This document shows positions 8,489-17,161 of a stretch of DNA of 64,000 nucleotides, piece after piece (positions within the stretch are counted from its first letter, which is position 1; each line of letters opens with the position of its first letter). The notes under the pieces are model-generated. The model saw nothing but the letters and a program-made list of their open reading frames with translations. It made no database searches and had not been told where the DNA came from. The stretch comes from Salinarimonas rosea DSM 21201 (lineage in GTDB: Bacteria > Pseudomonadota > Alphaproteobacteria > Rhizobiales > Beijerinckiaceae). The stretch spans positions 124,001 to 188,000 of the forward strand of contig NZ_AUBC01000007.1 in assembly GCF_000429045.1 (NCBI RefSeq), in the 5' to 3' direction. The position numbers and the translations under genes are program-made.

Positions 8489-9441
8489 AGCTTCACCTCC
8501 CCCGCCACACGGCGGTTGACGCGCGCGTCGACGAGCAGGACCGCGATCAGGATCGCGCCCATCACGACGAGGACGTAGAAGGCGGGCACCTGCATCAGGT
8601 TCATGCCGTTGCGCAGCACGCCGATGGTGAGCACGCCGCCGAGCGTGCCGAGGATCGTGCCCACCCCGCCGGTGAGCTTGGTGCCGCCGAGCACGACCGC
8701 GGTGATGACCCACAGCTCGTAGTTCGTGCCGAGATTGGGCGTCGAGGCGCCCATCTGGGTCGAGAGCGTGATCCCCGCGAGCGCCGCGAAGAAGCCGACC
8801 AGCATGAAGTTCGCGACCATGTGGCGGCCGACGCGGATGCCGGCGTTCTCCGCCGCCTCGCGATTGCCGCCCACCGCATAGGCGTTGCGGCCGTGGGTCG
8901 TGCGCGTCATCACGACGTGCATGATCACCGTGAGCGCGAGGAAGACCCAGGCCAGCGTCGGCACGCCCGCGATCGAGGACATGCCGAAGTCGGCATAGGC
9001 GAAGTTCATCGAGAAGAAGGACTGCTCGCCGGTGTAGAGGAACACCAGCCCGCGCACGCCCATCATCGCGCCGAGCGTGACGATGAAGGCGTCGACGCCG
9101 GTCTTCCACACCACCATGCCGTTGAGGAAGCCGAGCGCGACTCCCGCGCCGAGCCCCACCAGCACGGCGGGGACGATGCCGAGATCCGCCTGGAGCCCCA
9201 CCGCGAGGCTCGCCGCGAGCGCCACCACGGCGCCGACGGAGAGGTCGATGTTGCCGTTGATCATCACCACCGTCATGCCGAGCGCGATCAGCCCGATGGT
9301 CGAGGTCTGGATCAGGATGTTGGTGAAGTTGCCGATGGCGAAGAAGCTGTCGGCGAAGACCGAGAAGAAGGCCACGCAGGCGATCAGGATCATCCAGATC
9401 GGCGGGATGCGGGAGAGGTGGCGGAGCGGGCTCTTGGTCAT
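8485..9441 (-). CDS. Sugar ABC importer permease (RbsC type)
   Basis: A 318-residue membrane protein with the RbsC-family hallmark NGNIDLSVGAVVAL, the GMVVWKTGVDAFIVTLGAMM segment, the cytoplasmic EAA-like loop NAYAVGGNREAAENAGI and VVLGGTKLTGGVGTILGTLGG. Many long hydrophobic segments indicate 8-10 transmembrane helices. The start at MTKSP was chosen because it follows the preceding permease stop by 11 bases. It overlaps the ATPase start, and forms a heteromeric channel with the other permease. Confidence 0.94.
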   Translation of the reverse strand: MTKSPLRHLSRIPPIWMILIACVAFFSVFADSFFAIGNFTNILIQTSTIGLIALGMTVVMINGNIDLSVGAVVALAASLAVGLQADLGIVPAVLVGLGAGVALGFLNGMVVWKTGVDAFIVTLGAMMGVRGLVFLYTGEQSFFSMNFAYADFGMSSIAGVPTLAWVFLALTVIMHVVMTRTTHGRNAYAVGGNREAAENAGIRVGRHMVANFMLVGFFAALAGITLSTQMGASTPNLGTNYELWVITAVVLGGTKLTGGVGTILGTLGGVLTIGVLRNGMNLMQVPAFYVLVVMGAILIAVLLVDARVNRRVAGEVKL

Positions 9442-9452
9442 CTCGGCCTCCC

Positions 9453-10469
9453 TCAGCTCGTGGTGGTGAACAGGCGGCCGCGCTTCGACGCCACGTCGAG
9501 CCAGACCGCGAGGATGATGACGACCCAGGTGACGAGCCACTGCGCGTAGTAGGGATAGCCGAGCAGCAGGAGGCCGTTCTGGATGAAGCCCAGGATCAGC
9601 ACGCCCACCACGGTCTTGGGGATCGAGCCCGAGCCGCCGAGCAGCGAGGTGCCGCCCAGGATCACGCCGGCGAGCACGACGAGCTCGTAGCCTTGCCCGA
9701 CATTGTTCTGGCTGCCCATCACACGGCTGCCCAGGATCACCGCCGCGCAGGCGGTGCAGAAGGCGGAGATCAGGTACGTCGAGAACACGACCCGGGCCCG
9801 GCGGACGCCGGAGAAGGCCGCCGCGGTCGGGTTTCCGCCGACCGCGAAGACCTTGCGCCCGAAGGTGGTGCGCGTCAGCACGACGTGGAGGATCACCGCG
9901 AGCCCGAGGAAGATCCAGGTCGGCACGGCGACGCCGAGCAGGAAGTCGCGCCCGAAGAAGGCGAACCAGGTGCCCTCCTGGTCGGCGATGTCGACGTTCT
10001 GCCCGCCGGAATAGATCAGCGTCAGCCCCTGGATGGCCGACAGCATGCCCAGCGTGACGATCAGCGAGTTGAGCCGTGCGAAGCCGACCAGCAGGCCGTT
10101 GACGCAGCCCACCGCGAGCGCGGCGGCGAACATGATCAGGATGGCCGGCCCGGGGCCGATCTTGTCGTGCAGGTCGACGACGAGCACCGTCGAGAACGAG
10201 AGCAGCGAGCCGACCGAGAGATCGAGGTTGCCGCCGATGACGACGATGGTCACGCCCACCGCGATCGTGCCGACGATCGCCACCTGGCGCAGCACGGTGG
10301 AGATGTTGTCCACGCTCGCGAAGCGATCGCTCGCCAGCGAGAAGGCGACGAGGAACAGCGCGAAGGCGATGAGCAGGCCCTTCGTCTGCAGGAGATGCAC
10401 GACCTTGTCGCGCGTGATCCAGGGGTCGCGCCGTACGGGGACGGCGAGCTCGACGTCTGTCTTCGCCAT
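9453..10469 (-). CDS. Sugar ABC importer permease (RbsC type), second subunit
   Basis: A 338-residue polytopic protein with the family signature GGNLDLSVGSLLSF, the loop KVFAVGGNPTAAAFSGV and GVILGGTSLLGGSGSIPKTVVGV. It is paralogous to the next permease. Having two RbsC-like permeases and one double ATPase is common in alphaproteobacterial sugar and polyol importers. It lies 167 bases after the binding-protein gene, separated from it by a strong stem-loop that may lower its expression relative to the binding protein. Confidence 0.94.
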   Translation of the reverse strand: MAKTDVELAVPVRRDPWITRDKVVHLLQTKGLLIAFALFLVAFSLASDRFASVDNISTVLRQVAIVGTIAVGVTIVVIGGNLDLSVGSLLSFSTVLVVDLHDKIGPGPAILIMFAAALAVGCVNGLLVGFARLNSLIVTLGMLSAIQGLTLIYSGGQNVDIADQEGTWFAFFGRDFLLGVAVPTWIFLGLAVILHVVLTRTTFGRKVFAVGGNPTAAAFSGVRRARVVFSTYLISAFCTACAAVILGSRVMGSQNNVGQGYELVVLAGVILGGTSLLGGSGSIPKTVVGVLILGFIQNGLLLLGYPYYAQWLVTWVVIILAVWLDVASKRGRLFTTTS

Positions 10470-10590
10470 GATGCGTTTCCTCCGGCGCGCGGCCGGCCGA
10501 GGATCCGGCCCGGCGGCGCGCCTCGCGACGACCGGGATCTGCGCCCCGTCCCGCCGCTCGATCAGCGATGATATCCGATATGGATCCGTG

Positions 10591-10617
10591 GCGGACGCCG
10601 GCCCGGCCGGCGTCCGC
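10591..10617 (-). terminator. GC-rich stem-loop after the ribose-type binding-protein gene
   Basis: A perfect inverted repeat (12-bp stem, 3-nt loop; GCGGACGCCGGC on each arm) begins 19 bases after the binding-protein stop and precedes the permease. There is no T-run, so it is more likely an attenuator or mRNA 3'-end stabiliser than a full terminator, giving more binding protein than permease. Confidence 0.6.
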
Positions 10618-10636
10618 ATCGCGCCCCGGAGTTCGA

Positions 10637-11572
10637 TCAGAAGACCGGCTTGTCGAACTCGCCCATGTTGTCCTGGGTGATCTTGGGCGTATCGAAGTAG
10701 TTCAGGAACGGAACTTCCTCGCCCATCACCACGGCCTTGGCGGTGGCGAGCGCGTTGCGCGCGTCCTCGACCGGGGACTGGTAGACCGAGCCCCAGTATT
10801 CGCCCCGGCCCATCGCCTCGTAGCCGACCGCGAAGTTGGTGGCGCCGATGAAGACGAGGTCGTCGCGGCCGGCCGCCTTGGCGGCGTTCAGCGCGCCGAC
10901 GCCCATGTTGTCGTCGCCCGAATAGACGCCGTCGATGTCGTCGTACTTGGTGAGGAAGTTCTCCATCACCCGCTGGGCCTTCTCGCGGTTCCAGTCGCCC
11001 GGCTGCGTCTCGACGATCTCGACGTCGGGGCACTGCTCGGCGAGCGCGTCCTCGAAGCCCTTCTGGCGCTCGATGGCGGTCGTGTAGCCGGGCTGGCCGG
11101 CGATCTGCACGACGCGGCCCGCGTCGTCGAGCGCATCGCACATCATCTCGGCGGCGTACCGGCCCTGGGTGATGTTGTCCGGTCCGGAGAAGGAGGCGAT
11201 GAAGTCGAAGCCCGCCTCGGCGATCTGGCTGTTGGTGACGACGACCGGGATCCCCGCCTGGTGGGCCTGGCGCACGACCGGCACTACGGCCTGGCCGTTG
11301 GTCGGCCAGATGATGATCGCGTCGACGCCCTGCTGGATGAGGTCCTGCATCTGTCCGATCTGGCGCGCGACGTCGCCGCCGGCGTCGAGCACGACGGCCT
11401 CGACCTGCGGATCGGCCTCGGCCGCCTCGATGAAGGCCTTCTCGTAGGTGGTCTGGTAGCTGTCGACGCCGACGTTGTTCTGGGTGATGCCGATGCGGAT
11501 GGGCTCCTGCGCGGCGGCGGCGCCGACGAGCGCGACGGAGCCGACGAGCGACGTGATGAGAGCACGTTTCAT
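10637..11572 (-). CDS. Ribose-type periplasmic sugar-binding protein (peripla_BP_4 family)
   Basis: A 311-residue protein with a clear signal peptide (MKRALITSLVGSVALVGAAAA, cleavage near QEP). The mature part has the RbsB-family pattern: IRIGITQNNVGVDSYQTTYEKAF, QIGQMQDLIQQGVDAIII, AHQAGIPVVVTNS and GVYSGDDNMGVGALNAAKAAG. A strong GGGAGGAAAC ribosome site precedes the ATG. It is the first gene of the 11-gene minus-strand operon, downstream of a 0.5-kb intergenic region that should hold the promoter. The ligand is probably a sugar, polyol or sugar-like compound and cannot be named from sequence. Confidence 0.93.
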   Translation of the reverse strand: MKRALITSLVGSVALVGAAAAQEPIRIGITQNNVGVDSYQTTYEKAFIEAAEADPQVEAVVLDAGGDVARQIGQMQDLIQQGVDAIIIWPTNGQAVVPVVRQAHQAGIPVVVTNSQIAEAGFDFIASFSGPDNITQGRYAAEMMCDALDDAGRVVQIAGQPGYTTAIERQKGFEDALAEQCPDVEIVETQPGDWNREKAQRVMENFLTKYDDIDGVYSGDDNMGVGALNAAKAAGRDDLVFIGATNFAVGYEAMGRGEYWGSVYQSPVEDARNALATAKAVVMGEEVPFLNYFDTPKITQDNMGEFDKPVF

Positions 11573-12021
11573 GTTGTTTCCTCCCTGATCGATGCCTCGT
11601 GCGGTCTTCGTCTGGCGATCCGCGTGGGCCGATGGGAGGACGATACAGGAATGCGGTCCGGCGCGTTCGACTGGTTTATCCATTGTGGACATCCGGACGC
11701 AGCGCGGGGGAGGCGATCGCGGAGAACGCCCGTTCGTTCCCGTGGCGCCTGCGGGGCTCGCGACTGCGTCGCCGCGCCCGGCGCACCGGATCGCGATCCT
11801 CGCCGCCACGCAGGAATCGACGATCGTTCGTCTTCCCCGGCTTCGTGGCCGGGCCCTCGCATCGCCACGAACTCGGGCGGCCGCGAAAGCGCTCACGGCC
11901 GAGGTCCTGTCGGGCGTTCTCGCGGACGGGATCTATCGGCGTCGGGCCGAGATCCGGCCGGGCGCCTCCGATGCCGGCCGGAAGGCGATCTCGCCGCCTC
12001 GGCTCCGGCAGATCACGAGGT
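11573..12021. other. Intergenic region upstream of the ribose-type operon
   Basis: There is no convincing gene; long reading frames crossing it are arginine-rich composition artefacts. It should contain the promoter of the minus-strand operon starting at 11572. I see no confident sigma-70 pair. A locally AT-richer patch around 11675-11690 is the only obvious candidate for a control site. Confidence 0.4.
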
Positions 12022-12056
12022 GCTGCCCGCGGCGCTCGAGGAGCGCCGCGGGCAGC
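12022..12056 (-). terminator. Stem-loop after the orphan peptide-type binding-protein gene
   Basis: A perfect 15-bp inverted repeat (GCTGCCCGCGGCGCT and its complement) with a 5-nt loop lies 29 bases after the stop of the binding-protein gene. No T-run follows. As the last gene of the operon precedes it and a long intergenic gap follows, it probably ends or protects the transcript. Confidence 0.65.
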
Positions 12057-12084
12057 GGCTCGCACGTCCGTCGTGCCGGCCGCT

Positions 12085-13605
12085 TCACGGGGCTCGCGTC
12101 ACGCCGCCGAGCCGGATGATCCCGTCGGGGAAGGGATCGAACCCCTGCAGATCGGCATCGTGTGCGAAGATCCACTGGGCGTGATAGAGGTAGATGATCG
12201 GCAGATCGTGCAGAAGGATGTCCACGGCGTCCTCGTAGGCGGCCCGACGCGTCGCCAGGTCCGAGGTCGCGCGCGCATCGGCGAGAACGGCGTCGAGCTC
12301 CTCGCTGCAATACTGCGCGTCGTTGCCGGCCGCACCGCAGGCGAGCATCGGCGTGATGTTCAGGTCCGGATCGACCCGCCCCGACCAGCCGACGAGGTGC
12401 ATCTGGAAGTCGCCCTGGCGCGCGACGTCGAGAAGCGTCATCAGCTCGGTCGGGCGGATCTCCATCGTGATCCCGATCTCGGAGAGCATCGACTGGATGA
12501 TCTGCGCGACCTGCTGGCGTTCGGCGTCCGTGGGCACCAGGAGCTCGAAGCCGAGATTCTCGACTCCGGCCTCCGCCAGCTTCGCCCGCGCCGCCTCGAC
12601 GTCGCGCCCCTGCACCGGCTTTTCGTCGCTGTAGAAGGGGCTGGTCGGGGGAAACGGCTGATTGCCGGCGGCGAACTGGCCGTCGAAGACGACCTGGTTC
12701 AGGACCTCGCGATCGATGGCGAGGCTGATCGCCTCCCGCACCGCCTGCTGCTGGCTCAGCGTCGGGTGCGCGCCGTCTCCGCCGATGCTCACGGTGAGCC
12801 CGTAGTAGCCCAGACCGATCACGGGGGCGACGGTCAATGCGGGATCCGCCTCCACCGAGGCGACATCGGTGGCCGACAGGCGCTCGATGAGATCGAGCTG
12901 GCCCGAGCGCAGGTTCAGGAGGCGGACGCTGCTGTCGGGGGCGCCTCGGAAGACGACCTCGTCGAAGGCGTACCGACCGGCATCGTAATGGTCGGCGAAC
13001 TTCTCGAGCACGATGCGGTCCTGCGCCACGTGCTCGACGAAGCGATACGGCCCCGAGCAGACGGGCTCGCTCGTGAACCGGTCGCCGAGCTCTTCGGCAG
13101 CCGCAGGGCTGACGATCATGCCGGCCCTGTCGGCGAGCGCCGCGAGGAGAGGCACCGAAGGCTCCGTAAGCGTGATGCGCACCGTCCGCGTGTCGACGGC
13201 CTCGACGGTGTCGATGGCCTTGATCTCGGCGGCCCGCCGGGACGTCGGCATGGTGAGCGCACGCTCGAGATTGTACGCGACCGCCTCGGCATCGACCGGC
13301 GTGCCGTCATGGAAGACCGCGTCGCCGCGCAACGTCATCGTCAGCACGGTGCCGGTCTCGTCGAACGTCCAGCTCTCGGCGAGCATGGGCACGATCTCGC
13401 CCTCACCGTCGATGTCGACCAGCTTGTCGCAGAGCTGCTGCAGCACGTGGCGGCCCACGAAGCTCCAGTTCGTCGCGGGATCGAGCGTATCGGGGTAGTC
13501 CTGCAGGCCGATGCTGAGAACCTGCCGGTCCTGAGCCGCAGCAGGCGCCGAGATCAGGGCTGCGGTCGCGATTCCGGCCAGCAGCAGGCTTCGAAGCGTG
13601 TTCAT
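12085..13605 (-). CDS. ABC transporter substrate-binding protein, family 5 (dipeptide/nickel type), without its own permease
   Basis: A 506-residue protein with a signal peptide (MNTLRSLLLAGIATAALISAPAAAQ). Family-5 features include LDPATNWSFVGRHVLQQLCDKLVD, a MLAESWTFDETG segment, FHDGTPVDAEAVAYNLERAL, CSGPYRFVEH and a C-terminal RAAYEDAVDILLHDLPIIYLYH. It follows the gamma-glutamyltransferase gene by 31 bases. No dipeptide-type permease or ATPase is in this operon; such components occur at 39-42.5 kb and 52-55.5 kb and could be shared. It is therefore an orphan binding protein, possibly for gamma-glutamyl peptides given its neighbour (inference). Confidence 0.93.
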   Translation of the reverse strand: MNTLRSLLLAGIATAALISAPAAAQDRQVLSIGLQDYPDTLDPATNWSFVGRHVLQQLCDKLVDIDGEGEIVPMLAESWTFDETGTVLTMTLRGDAVFHDGTPVDAEAVAYNLERALTMPTSRRAAEIKAIDTVEAVDTRTVRITLTEPSVPLLAALADRAGMIVSPAAAEELGDRFTSEPVCSGPYRFVEHVAQDRIVLEKFADHYDAGRYAFDEVVFRGAPDSSVRLLNLRSGQLDLIERLSATDVASVEADPALTVAPVIGLGYYGLTVSIGGDGAHPTLSQQQAVREAISLAIDREVLNQVVFDGQFAAGNQPFPPTSPFYSDEKPVQGRDVEAARAKLAEAGVENLGFELLVPTDAERQQVAQIIQSMLSEIGITMEIRPTELMTLLDVARQGDFQMHLVGWSGRVDPDLNITPMLACGAAGNDAQYCSEELDAVLADARATSDLATRRAAYEDAVDILLHDLPIIYLYHAQWIFAHDADLQGFDPFPDGIIRLGGVTRAP

Positions 13606-13636
13606 CGGCGTTCCTCTCGTTCTTCTCGTTCGCGCA

Positions 13637-15469
13637 TCAGCGGGCTACGGCGTAGCCCTGCATGCCTCTCGGGTTGGCGGCCGCCATGACGACCTGCGTT
13701 CCGCCGTCCAGTCTCCTGCCGACGACCGAGAGCCGCCCCTCCGACCAGGGGTCGGCGATCGTGATCTCGTGCCCTCTGCGCCGCAGCGCGTCGATGGCGT
13801 CCGGCGCGAACCGGCCCTCGACGGTGACGGACCCGAGCGCGACCTCGCGCGGCCAGAAGGAGCTCACGAGGTGGTCCGTGTGGAAGGCCGGCATGTCGAT
13901 GGCCGCCTGAAGGTCGATGCCATGGTGCAGGTGCCGCAGCAGGAAGAGGAGCTGCCATTGCTCCTGCTGGTCACCTCCCGGCGTGCCGAGCGCGAGATAC
14001 GGCGTGCCGTCGCGGAAGACGGTGGTCGGCGTCAGCGTCGTGCGCGGTCGCGTGCCCGGACGCAGCGACGATGCCAGCCCCGGCTCCAGCCAGAACATCT
14101 GGCCGCGGGTGGTCAACGAGAAGCCGAGACCGGGGATGACCGGAGACGACTGGAACCAGCCGCCTGAAGGCGTCGCGGTCACCATGTTCCCGAACCTGTC
14201 CACGGCGCTCACCTGGCACGTGTCCCCGCGCTGGGTGCCGCTCGCATCGAGACGGGGCTCGCCGGCGGGATCGGCGGCGAGGGGACTGCGCGGCGCCGTC
14301 GGCTCGCCGATGCCGGCCTGCGGCGACGGCCGCGAGCCCGATCCGGCCCAGGACGGAAAGCGGGTCGGCCGGTCGGGCAGCCCACCGGGACGAAGCTCCA
14401 GGGATGCACTCTCGCCGATCAGCGCGCGCCGCCGCTCGGCATAATCCGCGTCGAGAAGCTCTTCGAGCGGAACGTGCGGATCGTCGCCGTACCAGGCGTC
14501 GCGATCGGCCAGCGCGAGCTTGGACGCCTCCACGGCCAGATGGACGACACGCTCCCCCGCGGGCTCACAGGATGCCACATCGGTGCCCTCGAGGATCTGG
14601 AGGGCCTGGAGCAGCGCCGGTCCCTGCGACCAGGGTCCGCATTTGTGGATCACGTGCCCGGCGAAGCTGGCCGAGACGGGGCGCTCGATCGCCGGCCGCC
14701 AGCCGGCCAGGTCGTCGGCGTCGAGAAAGCCCCGATGGTGCCGACCGGACACGTCCCACACCGCCTCGTTCGCGCAGAAGGCGCCGATGCGCTCCGCGAC
14801 CGGCCCCTCGTACCAGTAGCCGAGAGCGGCCTCGATGCGCTGTTCGCGGGTCTCGGCCGTGCCGGCCACGCGCACGATCTCGCGGTACAGGGCGGCGATC
14901 TGGGGGTTGCGCAGCAGCCGACCGGCTTCCGGGGCCGAGCCGCCCGGCAGGTAGACCTCCGCCGAGCTGTGCCAGCGCGTGGTGAAGAGGTCGCGCATCG
15001 TCTCGATCGTGCGCGCGATGCGGGGCACGATGGGATGACCGAGCTCGGCGTAGTGGATCGCGGGCGCGAGCACCTCGTCGAGCTCCGCAGTCCCGTAATC
15101 CCGCAGCAGCGTCAGCCAGGCGCCGAACGCGCCCGGTACGCACGCGGGGAGGAGGCCGGTTCCCGGAATCGCATCGATGCCGAGGGCGCGCATGGCCTCC
15201 GGCGTCGCCCGTCGCGGGGAGCCCCCCTGGCCGCAGATCACGACCGGCTCGTCGGCACCGGCCGGCGTGACCATGATCGGAACCTCGCCTCCCGGGCCGT
15301 TGAGGTGTGGCTCGACGACCTGAAGCACGAAGCCCGCGGCGACCGCCGCATCGAACGCCGTATGTCCGGCCTCGAGCAGCGCCATGCCGGCGCTGGAGGC
15401 GAGCCAATGTGTCGAGGAGACGGCTCCGAACGTGCCGCGCAGCTCCGGGCGGGTCGTGAACTCGCTCAA
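13637..15469 (-). CDS. Gamma-glutamyltransferase family protein (Ntn hydrolase), cytoplasmic type
   Basis: About 610 residues with large- and small-subunit regions of gamma-glutamyltranspeptidase: SSTHWLASSAGMALLEAGHTAFDAAVAA near the N-terminus, PACVPGAFGAWL, then the autoprocessing site RGDTCQVSAVD with the predicted nucleophile Thr417, and LALGTPGGDQQEQ. No signal peptide is visible, unlike periplasmic GGT, so a YwrD-like cytoplasmic enzyme is likely. The start is uncertain: a TTG at 15469 has a purine-rich AGGAAGG upstream; in-frame GTG codons at 15493 and 15508 are alternatives. A linker around 370-412 is rich in Pro and Ser. A GTATAC site lies about 70 bases upstream. It would cleave or transfer gamma-glutamyl groups from an imported compound. 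Confidence 0.88.
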   Translation of the reverse strand: MSEFTTRPELRGTFGAVSSTHWLASSAGMALLEAGHTAFDAAVAAGFVLQVVEPHLNGPGGEVPIMVTPAGADEPVVICGQGGSPRRATPEAMRALGIDAIPGTGLLPACVPGAFGAWLTLLRDYGTAELDEVLAPAIHYAELGHPIVPRIARTIETMRDLFTTRWHSSAEVYLPGGSAPEAGRLLRNPQIAALYREIVRVAGTAETREQRIEAALGYWYEGPVAERIGAFCANEAVWDVSGRHHRGFLDADDLAGWRPAIERPVSASFAGHVIHKCGPWSQGPALLQALQILEGTDVASCEPAGERVVHLAVEASKLALADRDAWYGDDPHVPLEELLDADYAERRRALIGESASLELRPGGLPDRPTRFPSWAGSGSRPSPQAGIGEPTAPRSPLAADPAGEPRLDASGTQRGDTCQVSAVDRFGNMVTATPSGGWFQSSPVIPGLGFSLTTRGQMFWLEPGLASSLRPGTRPRTTLTPTTVFRDGTPYLALGTPGGDQQEQWQLLFLLRHLHHGIDLQAAIDMPAFHTDHLVSSFWPREVALGSVTVEGRFAPDAIDALRRRGHEITIADPWSEGRLSVVGRRLDGGTQVVMAAANPRGMQGYAVAR

Positions 15470-15533
15470 CCTGTCGGCCCTTCCTACGCGCACATGCAGG
15501 CTCGCCACCGGTCTCCGCCGGCGGGCGGCCGTG

Positions 15534-15550
15534 GATACCGTATACGAGGA
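15534..15550. promoter_or_regulatory. Possible GTATAC-type operator upstream of the gamma-glutamyltransferase gene
   Basis: The 161-base gap between the isochorismatase stop and the gamma-glutamyltransferase start holds ATACCGTATACGAGG. The same GTATAC core occurs in front of the two aldehyde dehydrogenase genes at 28404 and 34261. FCD-type GntR regulators often bind such palindromes. The role is inferred. Confidence 0.3.
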
Positions 15551-15630
15551 TGCGCGGGTTCGAAGCGTTGGACAACGGCGCGGTGTTGCAGGGGCTCTTG
15601 GTAATTCCGCACAGGTGGCGCGGACCTCCG

Positions 15631-16257
15631 TCAGGCGACGGCCCGGTTCCGCGCGAGGTAGGCGAGCACGCGATCGGCGTCGACGATGTCGGCGTAGCGG
15701 CGCCCGACGTCGCGAAGGTTGTCGCGGTGCGGACCGTCCTCTACGTCCCCGACGCAATCCTCCGGCACGATCGTGCGGTAGCCGCGCTGGAAACTGTCGA
15801 TCACCGTCGCGCGAACGCACCCGCTCGTGTTGACGCCCGTCACGATGACGGTGTCGACGGCGTGCTTGACCAGATACGGCTGCACCTTCGTCTCGAAGAA
15901 CATGCTCGGACCGGTCTTGCGGACGACGAGGTCGTGCGCCGGATCCGCCACCCGGGGATCGAGATCTCCCGCGGGGTCGCCTGGCAGGTAGTGTTCGCGG
16001 ACGGCCTTGATCTTCCAGTACGGCATCTCGCTCGGGTTCTGATAGGAGGTGTAGCAGACCGCCACGGGAACCCCCATCGGCCGAGCCCGCTCGAGCAGCC
16101 GCAGCGTGTTGTCGAGCGCGCGCAGGGCGAGCGGGCGGCCGCCGAAGGGATAATCCCCGGAGGTATGCGACAGCTGGAAGTCGATAACGAGGATTGCGGG
16201 CTTCGATCCGAAGCCGATCTCCACATCGCCGTAGCCGGCCTGGGCGTACTCGTCCAT
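15631..16257 (-). CDS. Isochorismatase-family amidohydrolase, N-carbamoylsarcosine-amidase-like
   Basis: A 208-residue cysteine hydrolase. The catalytic triad is visible: Asp in LVIDFQ (about 26), Lys in VVRKTGPSMFFET and Cys in GVNTSGCVRATVIDSF. The TSGCVRATVIDSFQ stretch and the length fit the N-carbamoylsarcosine amidase branch better than isochorismatases. The reaction would be hydrolysis of an N-carbamoyl or amide group. It is coded 27 bases after the Pot-type permease and before the gamma-glutamyltransferase gene, so it likely handles the imported nitrogen compound. The true substrate is unknown. Confidence 0.9.
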   Translation of the reverse strand: MDEYAQAGYGDVEIGFGSKPAILVIDFQLSHTSGDYPFGGRPLALRALDNTLRLLERARPMGVPVAVCYTSYQNPSEMPYWKIKAVREHYLPGDPAGDLDPRVADPAHDLVVRKTGPSMFFETKVQPYLVKHAVDTVIVTGVNTSGCVRATVIDSFQRGYRTIVPEDCVGDVEDGPHRDNLRDVGRRYADIVDADRVLAYLARNRAVA

Positions 16258-16284
16258 TGTGAACTCCTCTTCTCGGGGAATCGA

Positions 16285-17139
16285 TCAACGCTGGTAGGCG
16301 TACCGCCGCGCAACGTAGCCGTTGATCAGGATTGTCAGGATGAGCGTCGTTCCCATCAGGCTGAACGATACTGCGGCGCCCGACGGCCAGTTCGCCTGGT
16401 CGAGAACCTCGGATGCCACGATCGGGGCCATCATTCGGAACTGCGGGCCGCCGAGGAGAACGGGTGTCGCGTAGGCGTTCATGGTCAAGATGAACGACAG
16501 GACGCCGGCCGCCAGGACGCCCGGCATGGCCAACGGGAGGACGACGAGGCGCCAGGCCTCGAACGGCGTCGCGCCGAGCGACATCGCGGCGTCCGACGCG
16601 TTGTCGTCGATCCCTTCCAGCACGCTCTGGAGCGTCAGGACCGCGAACGGCAGGTTGATCGACAGAATGCCGAAGAACACCGCCGTGGGCGAGTACATGA
16701 TCGTCAACGGAGCGTCGACGATCCCGAGGCCGACGAGGACGTAGTTGACGACGCCCTGCTGGCCGAACGCCACCATCCAGCCGGCCGCACGCACGGCGTT
16801 TCCGACGAAGAGCGGGAGGAAGACGAGCAGGACGAGCAGCGACTTCGTCCGGGCGCTCGCCCGTTTCATGTACATCGCGATGGGGAACGTCAGGACGAGG
16901 CACAGCGCCGTCACGCCGATCGCCATGACGACCGTGGTGAGCAGGGCGGACGTGTAGTAGGGATCGCTGACGAAGCGAGCATAGTTCTCGAGCGTGAGCG
17001 CCTCGACCATGAACTCGCCCGGAACGAACCTGTTCAGGCTGAACCTGAACAGGAGAACCAGGGGGAGGCACAGGAACAGGACGACCATCGCCGTGGCCGG
17101 GAGAATGAGGGCTCCAGCTTGCTTCTGGCTGCTGATCAT
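16285..17139 (-). CDS. ABC transporter permease, spermidine/putrescine type (PotB-like)
   Basis: A 284-residue protein with about six transmembrane segments; the first is LPATAMVVLFLCLPLVLLF. The EAA loop AAMSLGATPFEAWRLVVLPLAMPGVLAAG marks the binding-protein-dependent permease family. The start at MISSQKQ was chosen for its position 22 bases after the binding-protein stop, with GGGGAGG upstream. It pairs with the second permease at 19307-20131. Confidence 0.94.
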   Translation of the reverse strand: MISSQKQAGALILPATAMVVLFLCLPLVLLFRFSLNRFVPGEFMVEALTLENYARFVSDPYYTSALLTTVVMAIGVTALCLVLTFPIAMYMKRASARTKSLLVLLVFLPLFVGNAVRAAGWMVAFGQQGVVNYVLVGLGIVDAPLTIMYSPTAVFFGILSINLPFAVLTLQSVLEGIDDNASDAAMSLGATPFEAWRLVVLPLAMPGVLAAGVLSFILTMNAYATPVLLGGPQFRMMAPIVASEVLDQANWPSGAAVSFSLMGTTLILTILINGYVARRYAYQR

Positions 17140-17161
17140 CGGGTCCGTACCTCCCCTTGCC

